A DNA stretch of 64,000 nt from Chloroflexota bacterium (GTDB taxonomy: Bacteria > Chloroflexota > Anaerolineae > UBA1429), in NCBI GenBank assembly GCA_012729455.1, contig JAAYDC010000013.1, positions 30,585 to 94,584 of the forward strand, read 5' to 3'. The notes under the pieces are model-generated. The model searched no databases and had not been told where the DNA came from. It worked only from the letters and a program-made list of their open reading frames with translations. Of this stretch, positions 16,743 to 24,527 are shown piece after piece. The translations under genes and the position numbers were made by a program. Numbering within the stretch: position 1 is the first letter of the stretch; every line of letters begins with the position of its first letter.

Positions 16743-17678
16743 TTACTGGCCCTTGGATTCCCTCCACAGCGCCGAATCGGGGGTAAAGAGCGCCCCGCCG
16801 TACTCTTCGACGCCATATTGCGAGATTTTCTCCTGCACCGGCACCGAGATAATCCAATCAACAAACTTGGTGGCCAGGTCAGCCTGGATCATATCGTTCT
16901 TTTCAGGGTTAACGGTGATGACGCCGTAGGGGTTAAAGAGCGCCTTGTCGCCCTCGACGAGCACCACCAGGTCAAGCCCACCCTTGACGCGCGAAAGGTA
17001 GGTAGCGCGGTCGGAGAGGGTATAGGCCTGTTTTTCCTGAGCCATGGTCAGCAGGTCACCCATGCCCAGGCCAGTCTTGACGATGAACGCGCTGTTTGGG
17101 TCGATGCCGTTAGCTTCCCACAGGGCGATCTCTTTGGCGTTGGTGCCGGATTTGTCAGCGCGCGAGAGGAACTCGGCACCGCTGTCGGCTAGCATCCTTA
17201 AGGCATCCGCCACCGACATGCCCTTGATGCCCACCGGATCATCAGCCGGGCCGATGATCACAAAGTCATTATACATCACATCTTCGCGGCGGGTGCCGTG
17301 GCCGCCATCCATGTATTCCTTCTCGGCCTTGGGCGAGTGCACCAACAGCACGTCGGCATCGCCGGCCTGGCCCAGGCGCATAGCCTCGCCCGAACCCACC
17401 GCGATCACGTCCACCTTGACGCCAAACTCTTTTTCGAAATCGGGCAGAATGTCATCCAGCAGGCCAGAATCCTGGGTCGAGGTGGTGGTGGCGAGGATCA
17501 GGCGCCCCGCAGTGTGTTGGGGCAGATCTTTGGTTGGCTCAGCGTCAGCCGCAGGAGCTTTGGTCGGTTCGGCAGCTGATTCTGGCACGGCAGTTTCCGC
17601 CGGGGCAGCGGGCGAGCAGGCACTCAGCCCCAACGACAACAGCAGCACACAGACGATCAGTACAGACAGTTTACGCAT
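16743..17678 (-). CDS. tupA: Tungstate ABC transporter substrate-binding lipoprotein (TupA-like)
   Basis: 311 residues. It begins with a basic n-region, a hydrophobic stretch and the lipobox LSACS, so it is an exported lipoprotein. An Ala/Pro/Thr linker with PTKAPAADAEPTKD follows. The mature domain starts with LATTTSTQDSGLLD, the hallmark of TupA/WtpA-like tungstate binders, where T-T-S-T-Q contacts the oxyanion; VDVIAVGSGEA also fits. Start 17678 is preferred over 17699 because AGGAGA lies 7 bases before it. It is the last gene of tupBCA. Molybdate binding is possible, but TupA is the better match. Confidence 0.88.
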   Translation of the reverse strand: MRKLSVLIVCVLLLSLGLSACSPAAPAETAVPESAAEPTKAPAADAEPTKDLPQHTAGRLILATTTSTQDSGLLDDILPDFEKEFGVKVDVIAVGSGEAMRLGQAGDADVLLVHSPKAEKEYMDGGHGTRREDVMYNDFVIIGPADDPVGIKGMSVADALRMLADSGAEFLSRADKSGTNAKEIALWEANGIDPNSAFIVKTGLGMGDLLTMAQEKQAYTLSDRATYLSRVKGGLDLVVLVEGDKALFNPYGVITVNPEKNDMIQADLATKFVDWIISVPVQEKISQYGVEEYGGALFTPDSALWRESKGQ

Positions 17679-17721
17679 CTTCTTTCTCCTATTAAACATA
17701 TTTGATCAAGCCCGGATTGGC

Positions 17722-18453
17722 TTAATACACCATATCACCGCGCACAAAGGCAGCCGTGCGCGCATCATCGGGAGCATTAAAGAACGCCTCGGTCGGCAGA
17801 GTCTCCACCAGGTGGCCATCCAGCAGGAGCGCGGTGCGATGCGCCAGACGACGAGCCTGAAACACGTTATGGGTGACGATTACCACAGTAGCAGCACGCT
17901 GCTGGTTGATGCTGCGGATGGCGTTCTCGATCAACGAGACGTTGTACGGGTCGAGGTTGGCAGTCGGCTCGTCCAGCAGCAGGATGGGGGTCTCCAGTAC
18001 CATGGCACGCGCCAGGCTGACGCGCTGCGCTTCTCCACCCGAGAGATTGCGCGCATTGGCACGCGCCAGGTCGGTTAGACCGAGCTGCTCAAGGACTTGC
18101 GCCACGCGTTCCTTGGCCTTCAGGCCGCGCAACCGCAGCCCATATTCGATGTTGGCCGTCACATTACGGTTTAAAAGGAGCGGCCGCTGGAATACCATCG
18201 TCAGCTGGCGGCGCATCGCCAGGCTGGGGCGCGCCCCGCCCATGGCTACCTCGACCCCCTGGAATTGGAGCGATCCCGAGGTGGGTGCCTCCAGCAGCGC
18301 CAGCAACCTCAGCAGGGTGCTCTTGCCCGCCCCGCTGGGCCCCACCAGCGCCAGGATCTCGCCGCGCTCGATTTCGAGCGAGGCCACATCGACCACAGTG
18401 CGTTCTTCATAACGCTTGGTCAGGTTGGTGGCGCGATAGAGGAGCTCGCTCAT
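17722..18453 (-). CDS. tupC: Tungstate ABC transporter ATP-binding protein
   Basis: 243 residues, single ABC ATPase domain: Walker A GPSGAGKSTLL, Q-loop VFQRPLLL, signature LSGGEAQRVSLARAM, Walker B ILLLDEPTANLD, and H-loop VIVTHN. It powers import with TupB. Its ATG overlaps the tupB stop (ATGA), indicating translational coupling. It lacks the C-terminal TOBE domain of ModC, which agrees with a Tup rather than Mod transporter. Confidence 0.9.
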   Translation of the reverse strand: MSELLYRATNLTKRYEERTVVDVASLEIERGEILALVGPSGAGKSTLLRLLALLEAPTSGSLQFQGVEVAMGGARPSLAMRRQLTMVFQRPLLLNRNVTANIEYGLRLRGLKAKERVAQVLEQLGLTDLARANARNLSGGEAQRVSLARAMVLETPILLLDEPTANLDPYNVSLIENAIRSINQQRAATVVIVTHNVFQARRLAHRTALLLDGHLVETLPTEAFFNAPDDARTAAFVRGDMVY

Positions 18454-19157
18454 TGGTCGAGTGCCTTCCCCTGCAGGCGCAGCATGGCGGCGTTGGCGAT
18501 GAACGAGATGAGCAGCAGGATCAGCCCCAATGCCATGGCCATACTGAATTCGCCCTTGCGTGTCTCAAGGACGATGGCAGTGGTGAGGGTGCGTGTCGAG
18601 CCCTCGATGTTGCCGCCCACCATCATCACCGCACCGACCTCGGAGATGATCGAGCCAAACCCGGCGATCACCGCGATCAGCACACCCACCCTGGCTTCCA
18701 CCAGCATGGTCCACAGCGCCTGCCAGGAGGTGGCACCCAGGGCATGCAGCTGCAACCGCAGGTGGCTATCCAACCCCAGCACAGCTGCCATGGTAAAGCC
18801 CGCCACCAGCGGAAACGAGATGATGATCTGTGCCATGATCATGGCGCCGGTGGAATAGAGCGCGGGCACCAGCGGTGAGCCCAGCTGCCCCAACGGACCG
18901 GATCGCGAGAGCAGCATGTACACAAATAAACCCACCACTACGGGCGGAAAACCCATACCAGTGTACAATAGAGCGATCACCAGACGTTTGCCGACAAAGC
19001 GTTTGAGCCCCAAAAAGATGCCCAGCGGGATCCCCAGGGCCGAGGCGATCACCAGCGAGATGCCGACCACCTGCAGCGACACGGCGATCACATTCGCCAG
19101 TGCCGTATCCGCTTGCAGGATCAGTCTTAGTGCTTCAATCAGGCTCTTGCCAAACAA
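18450..19157 (-). CDS. tupB: Tungstate ABC transporter permease
   Basis: 235 residues with five or six membrane helices and the BPD_transp_1 coupling loop around ALGATSWQALWTMLVEARVG (E-A-A-x-x-x-G equivalent). The ORF track extends to 19325, but that part is the leader RNA. The real start is TTG 19157, preceded by GGAGG at 5 bases. It is the first gene of the tupBCA operon, behind a terminator-like hairpin and a riboswitch-like structure. Confidence 0.88.
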   Translation of the reverse strand: MFGKSLIEALRLILQADTALANVIAVSLQVVGISLVIASALGIPLGIFLGLKRFVGKRLVIALLYTGMGFPPVVVGLFVYMLLSRSGPLGQLGSPLVPALYSTGAMIMAQIIISFPLVAGFTMAAVLGLDSHLRLQLHALGATSWQALWTMLVEARVGVLIAVIAGFGSIISEVGAVMMVGGNIEGSTRTLTTAIVLETRKGEFSMAMALGLILLLISFIANAAMLRLQGKALDQ

Positions 19158-19190
19158 AATATCCTCCACAACAAAAAACCGCGGCTCACC

Positions 19191-19237
19191 AAAAAGGAGA
19201 GCAGCGGCTGCAGGCAACCGATGCGCAACTCTCCTTT
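19191..19237 (-). terminator. Attenuator-like hairpin in the tupB leader
   Basis: Minus strand AAAGGAGAG and CTCTCCTTT enclose 27 bases and run into TTTTT, an intrinsic terminator shape located 33 bases before the tupB start. A second T6 run follows CCGC...GCGG a little downstream. It is placed as the expression platform of the upstream structured element. Confidence 0.6.
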
Positions 19238-19340
19238 CCAAAGATGGGAGGCGTGCGCGTTTCCACGCACACCCTCGCCAGCCCCTTCCGGGGCTGGACC
19301 GATCATCCGCCATCACCGTGACCAAGGTCGGATGACTCGA
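19238..19340 (-). promoter_or_regulatory. Candidate Moco/tungsten-cofactor riboswitch
   Basis: Minus-strand leader with dense secondary structure: TCATCCG pairs with CGGATGA; CCAGCCCC-GGAA-GGGGCTGG forms an 8-bp GNRA-like hairpin; GAGGG pairs with CCTCC around a GTGCG...CGCAC hairpin, followed by CATCTTTGG. GNRA tetraloops, the GCGAGGG/CCTCCC pairing and the position between Moco biosynthesis genes and a tungstate importer fit the Moco (moco_II/tuco) riboswitch class. The assignment rests on memory of the consensus and was not scored with a covariance model. A terminator-like hairpin follows at once, so control by attenuation is likely. Confidence 0.5.
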
Positions 19341-19357
19341 AGAGTGACTATCAAGTT

Positions 19358-19816
19358 TTAGGACGCAGGATCAAGCACCTCCACAACGTCGCCAACGGCA
19401 ATCTGCCCGTCTGCCAGTATGCGCACAAAGACGCCCTCGCGCGGCATCACGCAGTCGCCGGCTGTCTCATAGATGGCGCAGCGAGTGTGACATTCCTTGC
19501 CGACCTGGGTCAGTTCAGTAAGCACATTACCGAGGCGGATGCGCGTGCCCACCGGCAGGGTATGCAGCTCGAGGCCCTCGGTGGTAATGTTCTCAGCAAA
19601 GCTGCCTGGATGCACATTGAGCCCCCTGGTGCGCATCTTGTCGATGCTTTCCTGCGCCAGCAGGCTGACCTGGCGATGCCAAGGCCCGGCATGCGCGTCG
19701 CCCACGATGCCCCACTCGGTGCGCAGCTCGGCCTGGCCGATATCGTGCTTTTGCACACCCTTTTTAGCGCTGACGCACACGGCCACGATTTTGCCTTTAG
19801 CTGCCATCTGCCTCAT
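19358..19816 (-). CDS. MOSC domain protein
   Basis: 152 residues, a stand-alone MOSC domain: [18 protein letters not shown] and the conserved Cys segment VGKECHTRC. Such proteins resemble the C-terminal domain of Moco sulfurase and bind or transfer sulfur to Mo/W cofactors. The start overlaps the moaC 3' end by 20 bases; ATG 19807 is an alternative. It is the last gene of the moa/moe block before the tup leader. Confidence 0.87.
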   Translation of the reverse strand: MRQMAAKGKIVAVCVSAKKGVQKHDIGQAELRTEWGIVGDAHAGPWHRQVSLLAQESIDKMRTRGLNVHPGSFAENITTEGLELHTLPVGTRIRLGNVLTELTQVGKECHTRCAIYETAGDCVMPREGVFVRILADGQIAVGDVVEVLDPAS

Positions 19817-20291
19817 CTTCCAGGACGATGTCGCCGCTACGCCCGCCCGACTTGCGTAACAGGCGCACCTCCGTCAGGCGCATGCCGCGGTCGACCGCCT
19901 TGCACATATCATAGATCGTCAGCCCGGCAATGACAACCGCCGTGAGGGCTTCCATCTCGGCGCCGGTGCTGCCATGCGTGCGCACGGTGGCGCGGATGTT
20001 CACCAGGCTGTGTTCGCGGTCGGGCGTCAGCTCGAGTGCCACATGGCTGAGCATCAGCGGGTGGCACAGCGGGATCAGCTCGCTGGTGCGCTTGGCCGCC
20101 ATAATGCCGGCGATGCGCGCCGCCGCCAAGACGTCGCCCTTGGGCAGATCGCCCTGCAGGATGAGCGCCAGCGTGGCGGACTGCATCAGTACGCTTCCGC
20201 CTGCTACGGCCTCGCGCCAGGTAGCTGGTTTATCAGAGATATCAACCATGCGGGCGTTTCCCGCGCTGTCGAGATGCGTGAGTTCGCTCAC
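19797..20291 (-). CDS. moaC: Cyclic pyranopterin monophosphate synthase MoaC
   Basis: 164 residues. It has [16 protein letters not shown] at the start, the active-site region [13 protein letters not shown] (CHP), and [10 protein letters not shown] with [11 protein letters not shown] near the end, all signature MoaC sequences. It converts 3',8-cyclo-7,8-dihydro-GTP to cyclic pyranopterin monophosphate, the second step of Moco synthesis. It lies directly after moaA (stop and start within one base). Confidence 0.95.
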   Translation of the reverse strand: MSELTHLDSAGNARMVDISDKPATWREAVAGGSVLMQSATLALILQGDLPKGDVLAAARIAGIMAAKRTSELIPLCHPLMLSHVALELTPDREHSLVNIRATVRTHGSTGAEMEALTAVVIAGLTIYDMCKAVDRGMRLTEVRLLRKSGGRSGDIVLEDEADGS

Positions 20292-21275
20292 TCAGCCTCC
20301 TGTACGCGACATGGCGCGCCCAGCTGGACCAGGGGTGGCGCTGCGGCGACGTCCAGCCGGCTTGGCTGCCACGATCTGGCTTAGCAACTCGGCGATCGCG
20401 TTGTCATCCGCCCCCCTGCGCAGCGGGGTGCGCAGGTCATATTCCAGAGAACTGAACAGGCAGGGCAGCACTCGGCCATCGGCACTCAGGCGCAGGCGGT
20501 TGCAGCTGCCGCACAGATGCCAGTTATCCGCCGCGATCAACCCGATGGTGCCGGGCGCGCCGGCAATACGCCAATATTGCGCCGGGCCACTGCCATGCAG
20601 GTCTGCCGGCTCCAGGGCGCCATACACAGCCTCGATTCGGGCGCGCATCTCTGCAACATCCATGCCTGCGGCACCCTCGGGGGGCGGTATGCCGATCGCC
20701 ATGCGTTCAATCAGGCGTACATGCCAGCCGTGGGTCAGGCTACGGGCGGCGAAATCCACCACTTCGTCGGCATTCATATCCGACAGCACGACCATATTGA
20801 TCTTGACCGGCTCCAGGCCGGCAGCATGCGCCGCCTCGATGCCAGCCAGGGTATCATCCAGGGCACCCCCGCGTGTGATAGCGCGATAGCGCCCAGGCTT
20901 GAGGGTATCCAGACTGATGTTGACCCTGTGCAGCCCTGCCTGGCGCAGCGCCATGGCGTGCGACGCCAGCAGAGTGCCGTTGGTAGTCATTGACAGGTCG
21001 CTCAAGCCCTCGATCTGCCCGAGCATACTCACCAGGCCGACCAACCCCTTGCGTGCCAGAGGTTCACCGCCCGTCAGGCGCAGCTTGTCGAACCCCAGCT
21101 TTACGGCGATACGCGCCACGCGCGCGATCTCTTCATAACTGAGGATATCCGCGTGCGCCAGGAGAGGAATGCCCTCGGGGGGCATGCAATAGCTGCAGCA
21201 CAGGTTGCAGCGGTCGGTCACCGAGATGCGCAGGTAGTGCACCTGCCGGCCGCACGCATCCGTCAGGCGAGTCAT
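20292..21275 (-). CDS. moaA: GTP 3',8-cyclase MoaA (radical SAM)
   Basis: 327 residues. The N-terminal radical-SAM cluster motif is CNLCCSYC (C-x3-C-x2-C), followed by LRLTGGEPL. The C-terminal second 4Fe-4S site includes LCGSCNRLRLSADGRVLPC. The last residues are TGG, the C-terminal Gly-Gly required for activity in known MoaA. It makes the first intermediate of Moco from GTP. The C-terminal ~30 residues before the GG are unusually basic and Pro-rich. The start overlaps the moeA stop (ATGA). Confidence 0.95.
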   Translation of the reverse strand: MTRLTDACGRQVHYLRISVTDRCNLCCSYCMPPEGIPLLAHADILSYEEIARVARIAVKLGFDKLRLTGGEPLARKGLVGLVSMLGQIEGLSDLSMTTNGTLLASHAMALRQAGLHRVNISLDTLKPGRYRAITRGGALDDTLAGIEAAHAAGLEPVKINMVVLSDMNADEVVDFAARSLTHGWHVRLIERMAIGIPPPEGAAGMDVAEMRARIEAVYGALEPADLHGSGPAQYWRIAGAPGTIGLIAADNWHLCGSCNRLRLSADGRVLPCLFSSLEYDLRTPLRRGADDNAIAELLSQIVAAKPAGRRRSATPGPAGRAMSRTGG

Positions 21276-22510
21276 TCCCTCAACTCAGGCAGATTGATAA
21301 AGATCACTTCGACTTCTTCGCCCGCATCATAGTCGCCCTTGCCGGCCGACAGCACCGCCAGACCGTTGGCACCCACCAGCGACTTGAGCCTTCCTGAGCT
21401 CTGTCCGCCGGTCGAGTAGGCGACCGCCCCCTCACCCGAGCAGCATACACAGACGCGCTGGAACTCGGTGCGATCGGGATCGTGCTTTAGGGTTTGTGCC
21501 AGCTTGATGCGCATACTCGGGCGCCACAACAGGCGGTGCCCCGCCAGGATGCGCAGCACCGGGCGCACGAACTGCTCAAAGCATACCAGCGACGAGACAG
21601 GGAAGCCGGGCAGCCCGAAAAAGGGCTTTCCGGTGATGAGGGCATAGGTAAGGGGCTTGCCGGGTTTGATCGCCACACGCCCAACCAGGATCTCGCCCAG
21701 CCCCGAAACGACCTCTTTAATCAGGTCGCGCCGGCCCATCGAAACACCGCCGGTCGAGATGACCATATCGGCGCTGATAAAGCCGGTACGGATAGCCTGT
21801 TCAATGGCGGTCTGCGTATCGGCCACCGGGTCGGGACGCGCGATCGGCTCCGCGCCGGCTGCGCGCAGGGCGGCGGAGAGCGCCAGAGTGTTGGAATCGC
21901 GGATCTGCCCGGGCCTGAGCGGGGCGCCTACGCGCACCAGCTCATTACCGCTGGCAAACACAAATACCCGCGGGCGCGGGTACACCAGCACCTCACTATA
22001 GTTGAGTGAGGCCAGCAACCCGATCTCGGGCGGCCCCAGAGGCGTGCCCTTTTTCATGGCCACCTCACCGGCCTTGATATCCTGGCCGACGGGGCGCACG
22101 TTGGCGCCCGGCTTGATGGGAAATTGAGGATGCAAGAGCCCTTCGTGCTCGACCGACTGCTCAAAAGGCAGCACAGCGTCGGCGCCCTCCGGCAGGGCTC
22201 CGCCCGTCATAATCCGCAGCGCAAAGCCAGGACTAATGCTATAGTCGCGCCGCAAGCCGGCCTCCTGTTCGCCCACCAGGGTGCGCACAGCAGAGGGGTC
22301 GTCGGCGATCACAGCATAGCCATCCATACCCGCCGCGGCAAAGGGTGGCGAGTCGTCGCGCGCGACGATATCCTCAGCCACCACCAGGTTGGCAGCCTTG
22401 GCCAGTTCGACACGGCTGGGAGGCAGCGGTTCCACGGTCTGGGCGATGGTCTCCCACGCCTGGGCATGCGAGATCATCGGAAAACTATCAGCTCGTAACG
22501 GCTGGGTCAT
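21272..22510 (-). CDS. moeA: Molybdopterin molybdenumtransferase MoeA, paralogue 1
   Basis: 412 residues with the four-domain MoeA pattern: AAAGMDGYAV near residue 60, IMTGGALPEGADAVLPFE, GNELV, the catalytic region STGGVSMGRRD, and GLPGFPVSSLVCFEQFVRP. It inserts molybdate (or tungstate) into adenylated molybdopterin. It overlaps the next MoeA gene upstream by 4 bases. Having two different MoeA genes in tandem suggests that one handles tungsten and the other molybdenum (inference). Confidence 0.92.
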   Translation of the reverse strand: MTQPLRADSFPMISHAQAWETIAQTVEPLPPSRVELAKAANLVVAEDIVARDDSPPFAAAGMDGYAVIADDPSAVRTLVGEQEAGLRRDYSISPGFALRIMTGGALPEGADAVLPFEQSVEHEGLLHPQFPIKPGANVRPVGQDIKAGEVAMKKGTPLGPPEIGLLASLNYSEVLVYPRPRVFVFASGNELVRVGAPLRPGQIRDSNTLALSAALRAAGAEPIARPDPVADTQTAIEQAIRTGFISADMVISTGGVSMGRRDLIKEVVSGLGEILVGRVAIKPGKPLTYALITGKPFFGLPGFPVSSLVCFEQFVRPVLRILAGHRLLWRPSMRIKLAQTLKHDPDRTEFQRVCVCCSGEGAVAYSTGGQSSGRLKSLVGANGLAVLSAGKGDYDAGEEVEVIFINLPELRE

Positions 22511-23742
22511 ATCAGGAGCACCTCCACTTCTGTGCCAGCGGCAAGCTCTTGCGCTGATTCCGGTATAACGACCAGCGCATCAGCAGCCGTTAGCGACGAC
22601 ATGATTCCTGAGCCCTGATCCCCAGTCAGAGTAGCGGATAAACCGTCCGGTCCGTTGTGCAAGCGGGCGCGCAGATAATGACGCCGCCCATCCTTGCGTT
22701 TAATCGCCTCAGCCAGGCGCGCACGAATTACCGGCCGTTCGCGCTCGACGCCGCCCTGCAGCCTGATAATGGCCGGGCGCACAAACAGCTCAAAACTGAT
22801 AAAGGCTGCCACCGGGTTGCCCGGCAGCGCCACGATCGGCGCCCCAGCCAGTGTGCCAAACGCCAGAGGACGCCCCGGCTTTATGTTGATCCACCAAAAG
22901 TCGAGCTCGCCCTGGCTGAGCATCATGTGTTTGATGAGGTCATAGTCGCCCGCTGAGACACCGCCGGATGTCACAAAAAGCTGCACACCCTGTCGCAAAC
23001 CGCGCCGGATCGCCCTGGTAATCGCCTCGGGTTCATCACGCACAACCCCGAGGTTGATACCGATGCCGCCGCTGCGCGCCACCTGCGCCAGGTTGGTGAC
23101 GGCGTTTGTGTTATAGATCTGCCCAGGCTGCAGTTCCTGGCCAGGCTCTACCACCTCGTTGCCGGTAGCCATCACAGCCACGCGCGGCTGCTGCCCCACT
23201 AGCACGGTGTCGATGCCCGTAGCGGCGATCAGCCCGAGCTCTTGCGGACGCAGGATACATCCGCGCTTCAGCACAAGGCTACCGCTTTGCAAATCCTCGC
23301 CAGCCTGACGTACGTTGCGTCCCAGACGTTCCGGCTTGCCAAAGATAACCCGGTCACCCACACAGTATACGTCTTCAAAGCGCACCACCGTATCCGCTCC
23401 TGGCGGCAGCGGTGCACCTGTCATTATCCTTATCGTATGACCAGGCAGCAAGGCTTGGGCAGGCTCCCCGGCAGCGCCGGTGCCCTGCACCACCAGGCTG
23501 ACAGGCAGCTCCAGGCTGGTGCTGGCCAAATCAGAGGCGCGCAGCGCATAGCCATCCATGGCTGAATTCGCCCAGGGCGGCACATCCCGAGCCGCGATAA
23601 TATCCTGCGCCAGCACGCGCCCTAGGGCCTCAGCCAGGGGCAGCTCCACGGCGCCCAACGGTTCCAGGCCTTCCAGGATGCGTTCCTGTGCCTCTTCGAC
23701 CGAGAGCAGCCGGTACTGGGCCGGAGGGGTAGCTTGGGTCAT
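22507..23742 (-). CDS. moeA: Molybdopterin molybdenumtransferase MoeA, paralogue 2
   Basis: 411 residues from the ATG at 23742, which overlaps the mog stop codon (ATGA). The ORF track's longer start at 23868 lies inside mog. Motifs: NSAMDGYALR, IMTGAPLPPGADTVVRFED, ATGNEVVEPG, TSGGVSAGDYD, ALPGNPVAAFISFE. It differs from paralogue 1 throughout, including the catalytic-loop sequence (GVSAGDYD against GVSMGRRD), so this is an old duplication, not a recent copy. Confidence 0.93.
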   Translation of the reverse strand: MTQATPPAQYRLLSVEEAQERILEGLEPLGAVELPLAEALGRVLAQDIIAARDVPPWANSAMDGYALRASDLASTSLELPVSLVVQGTGAAGEPAQALLPGHTIRIMTGAPLPPGADTVVRFEDVYCVGDRVIFGKPERLGRNVRQAGEDLQSGSLVLKRGCILRPQELGLIAATGIDTVLVGQQPRVAVMATGNEVVEPGQELQPGQIYNTNAVTNLAQVARSGGIGINLGVVRDEPEAITRAIRRGLRQGVQLFVTSGGVSAGDYDLIKHMMLSQGELDFWWINIKPGRPLAFGTLAGAPIVALPGNPVAAFISFELFVRPAIIRLQGGVERERPVIRARLAEAIKRKDGRRHYLRARLHNGPDGLSATLTGDQGSGIMSSLTAADALVVIPESAQELAAGTEVEVLLI

Positions 23743-24230
23743 GCGTGCTCCGTATGGTCGCCGCGTGCCATCTGCAGGGCGTGCAGCAGAACCGGCTCCA
23801 GGAACTGTATATTTTCTACCACCGCCTTGTAGCTCCCGGGCAGATTGATGATCAGGCAGCGCCCGCACAAGCCGGCTATGCCGCGCGAGAGGACGGCTGT
23901 CGGCACTGTTTCGGCGCCTTTACGGCGCAAAAGCTCGGGGATGCCTGGTACTTCGCGCTCGATGACAGCGCGGGTGGCTTCGGGAGTCCAGTCGCGCGGG
24001 GCAAAACCGGTGCCGCCGGTTGTGATCACCAGGTCGAGGCCCATCTCCAGAGCCCATATCGCCAACCGGTCGCTGATCTGGTCCGCTTCGTCGGCGACGA
24101 TGGCCGTCGCTGCCACCTCAATACCTATCGCAGAGAGTGCCTCAACAATGGCAGGGCCGGCGGTATCGCGCCGCTGGCCGCGAGAGCCCTTGTCGCTGAC
24201 GGTCAGAACAGCTGCACGATAGGTTTGCAC
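23739..24230 (-). CDS. mog: MogA/MoaB family molybdopterin adenylyltransferase
   Basis: 163 residues from a GTG start at 24230, preceded by GGAGG at 4 bases; the ORF track's ATG at 24338 would add 36 residues of leader sequence. The MPT-binding fold is shown by AAVLTVSDKGSRGQRRDTAGP and TTGGTGFAPRDWTPEA, and LCGRCLIINLPGS near the end. It adenylates molybdopterin before metal insertion by MoeA. First gene of the Moco operon. Confidence 0.9.
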   Translation of the reverse strand: MQTYRAAVLTVSDKGSRGQRRDTAGPAIVEALSAIGIEVAATAIVADEADQISDRLAIWALEMGLDLVITTGGTGFAPRDWTPEATRAVIEREVPGIPELLRRKGAETVPTAVLSRGIAGLCGRCLIINLPGSYKAVVENIQFLEPVLLHALQMARGDHTEHA

Positions 24231-24239
24231 ACGTCCTCC

Positions 24240-24277
24240 AAAAACAGCACGCCGGCATTCTAGCCCAGAACGCCGGC
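24240..24277 (-). terminator. Attenuator-like hairpin in the mog leader
   Basis: Minus strand GCCGGCGTTCT and AGAATGCCGGC form an 11-bp stem with a GGGCT loop, followed by GTGCTGTTTTT. It lies just before the GGAGG of mog, so it may act as an attenuator or hide the RBS. The U tract is not immediately adjacent, so termination is not certain. Confidence 0.45.
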
Positions 24278-24387
24278 TTACCGCTGCGTTCACCATATAT
24301 CGGGGCGCCCAATATCTGGCGCCGAAAACGCGTGTCACACAGGACGCGTGATGGCAGCTCTAACTCTATGAACCGCCATCTGGGGGC

Positions 24388-24416
24388 AGTTTAGCATGCT
24401 TAGTTTACTTGATCAA
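24388..24416 (-). promoter_or_regulatory. Promoter of the Moco operon
   Basis: Minus-strand TTGATC, 17-base spacer, TAAACT. It implies a leader of about 150 bases before mog, containing a GGCGCC...GGCGCC hairpin and the attenuator-like stem. Confidence 0.5.
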
Positions 24417-24446
24417 GTTACCCGCGCTAAACACTGGTGTGGATTA

Positions 24447-24473
24447 TTGCCGGTAGTTTGTTTATGGTATAAT
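24447..24473 (+). promoter_or_regulatory. Promoter of the solute-binding protein operon
   Basis: TTGCCG, 15-base spacer, perfect TATAAT (24468-24473), 54 bases before the ATG. TTATTG at 24444 gives an 18-base alternative spacing. Confidence 0.6.
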
Positions 24474-24527
24474 CGATCTTTAGAACTGTCACAAAAGCTG
24501 CGCGTCTCTGCAGAACCGCGGTGAGGA

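Noticed and set aside
19158-19325. N-terminal extension of the tupB ORF
   Set aside because: Encodes Arg/Pro-rich sequence overlapping hairpins; a TTG with GGAGG at 19157 gives the normal permease start.
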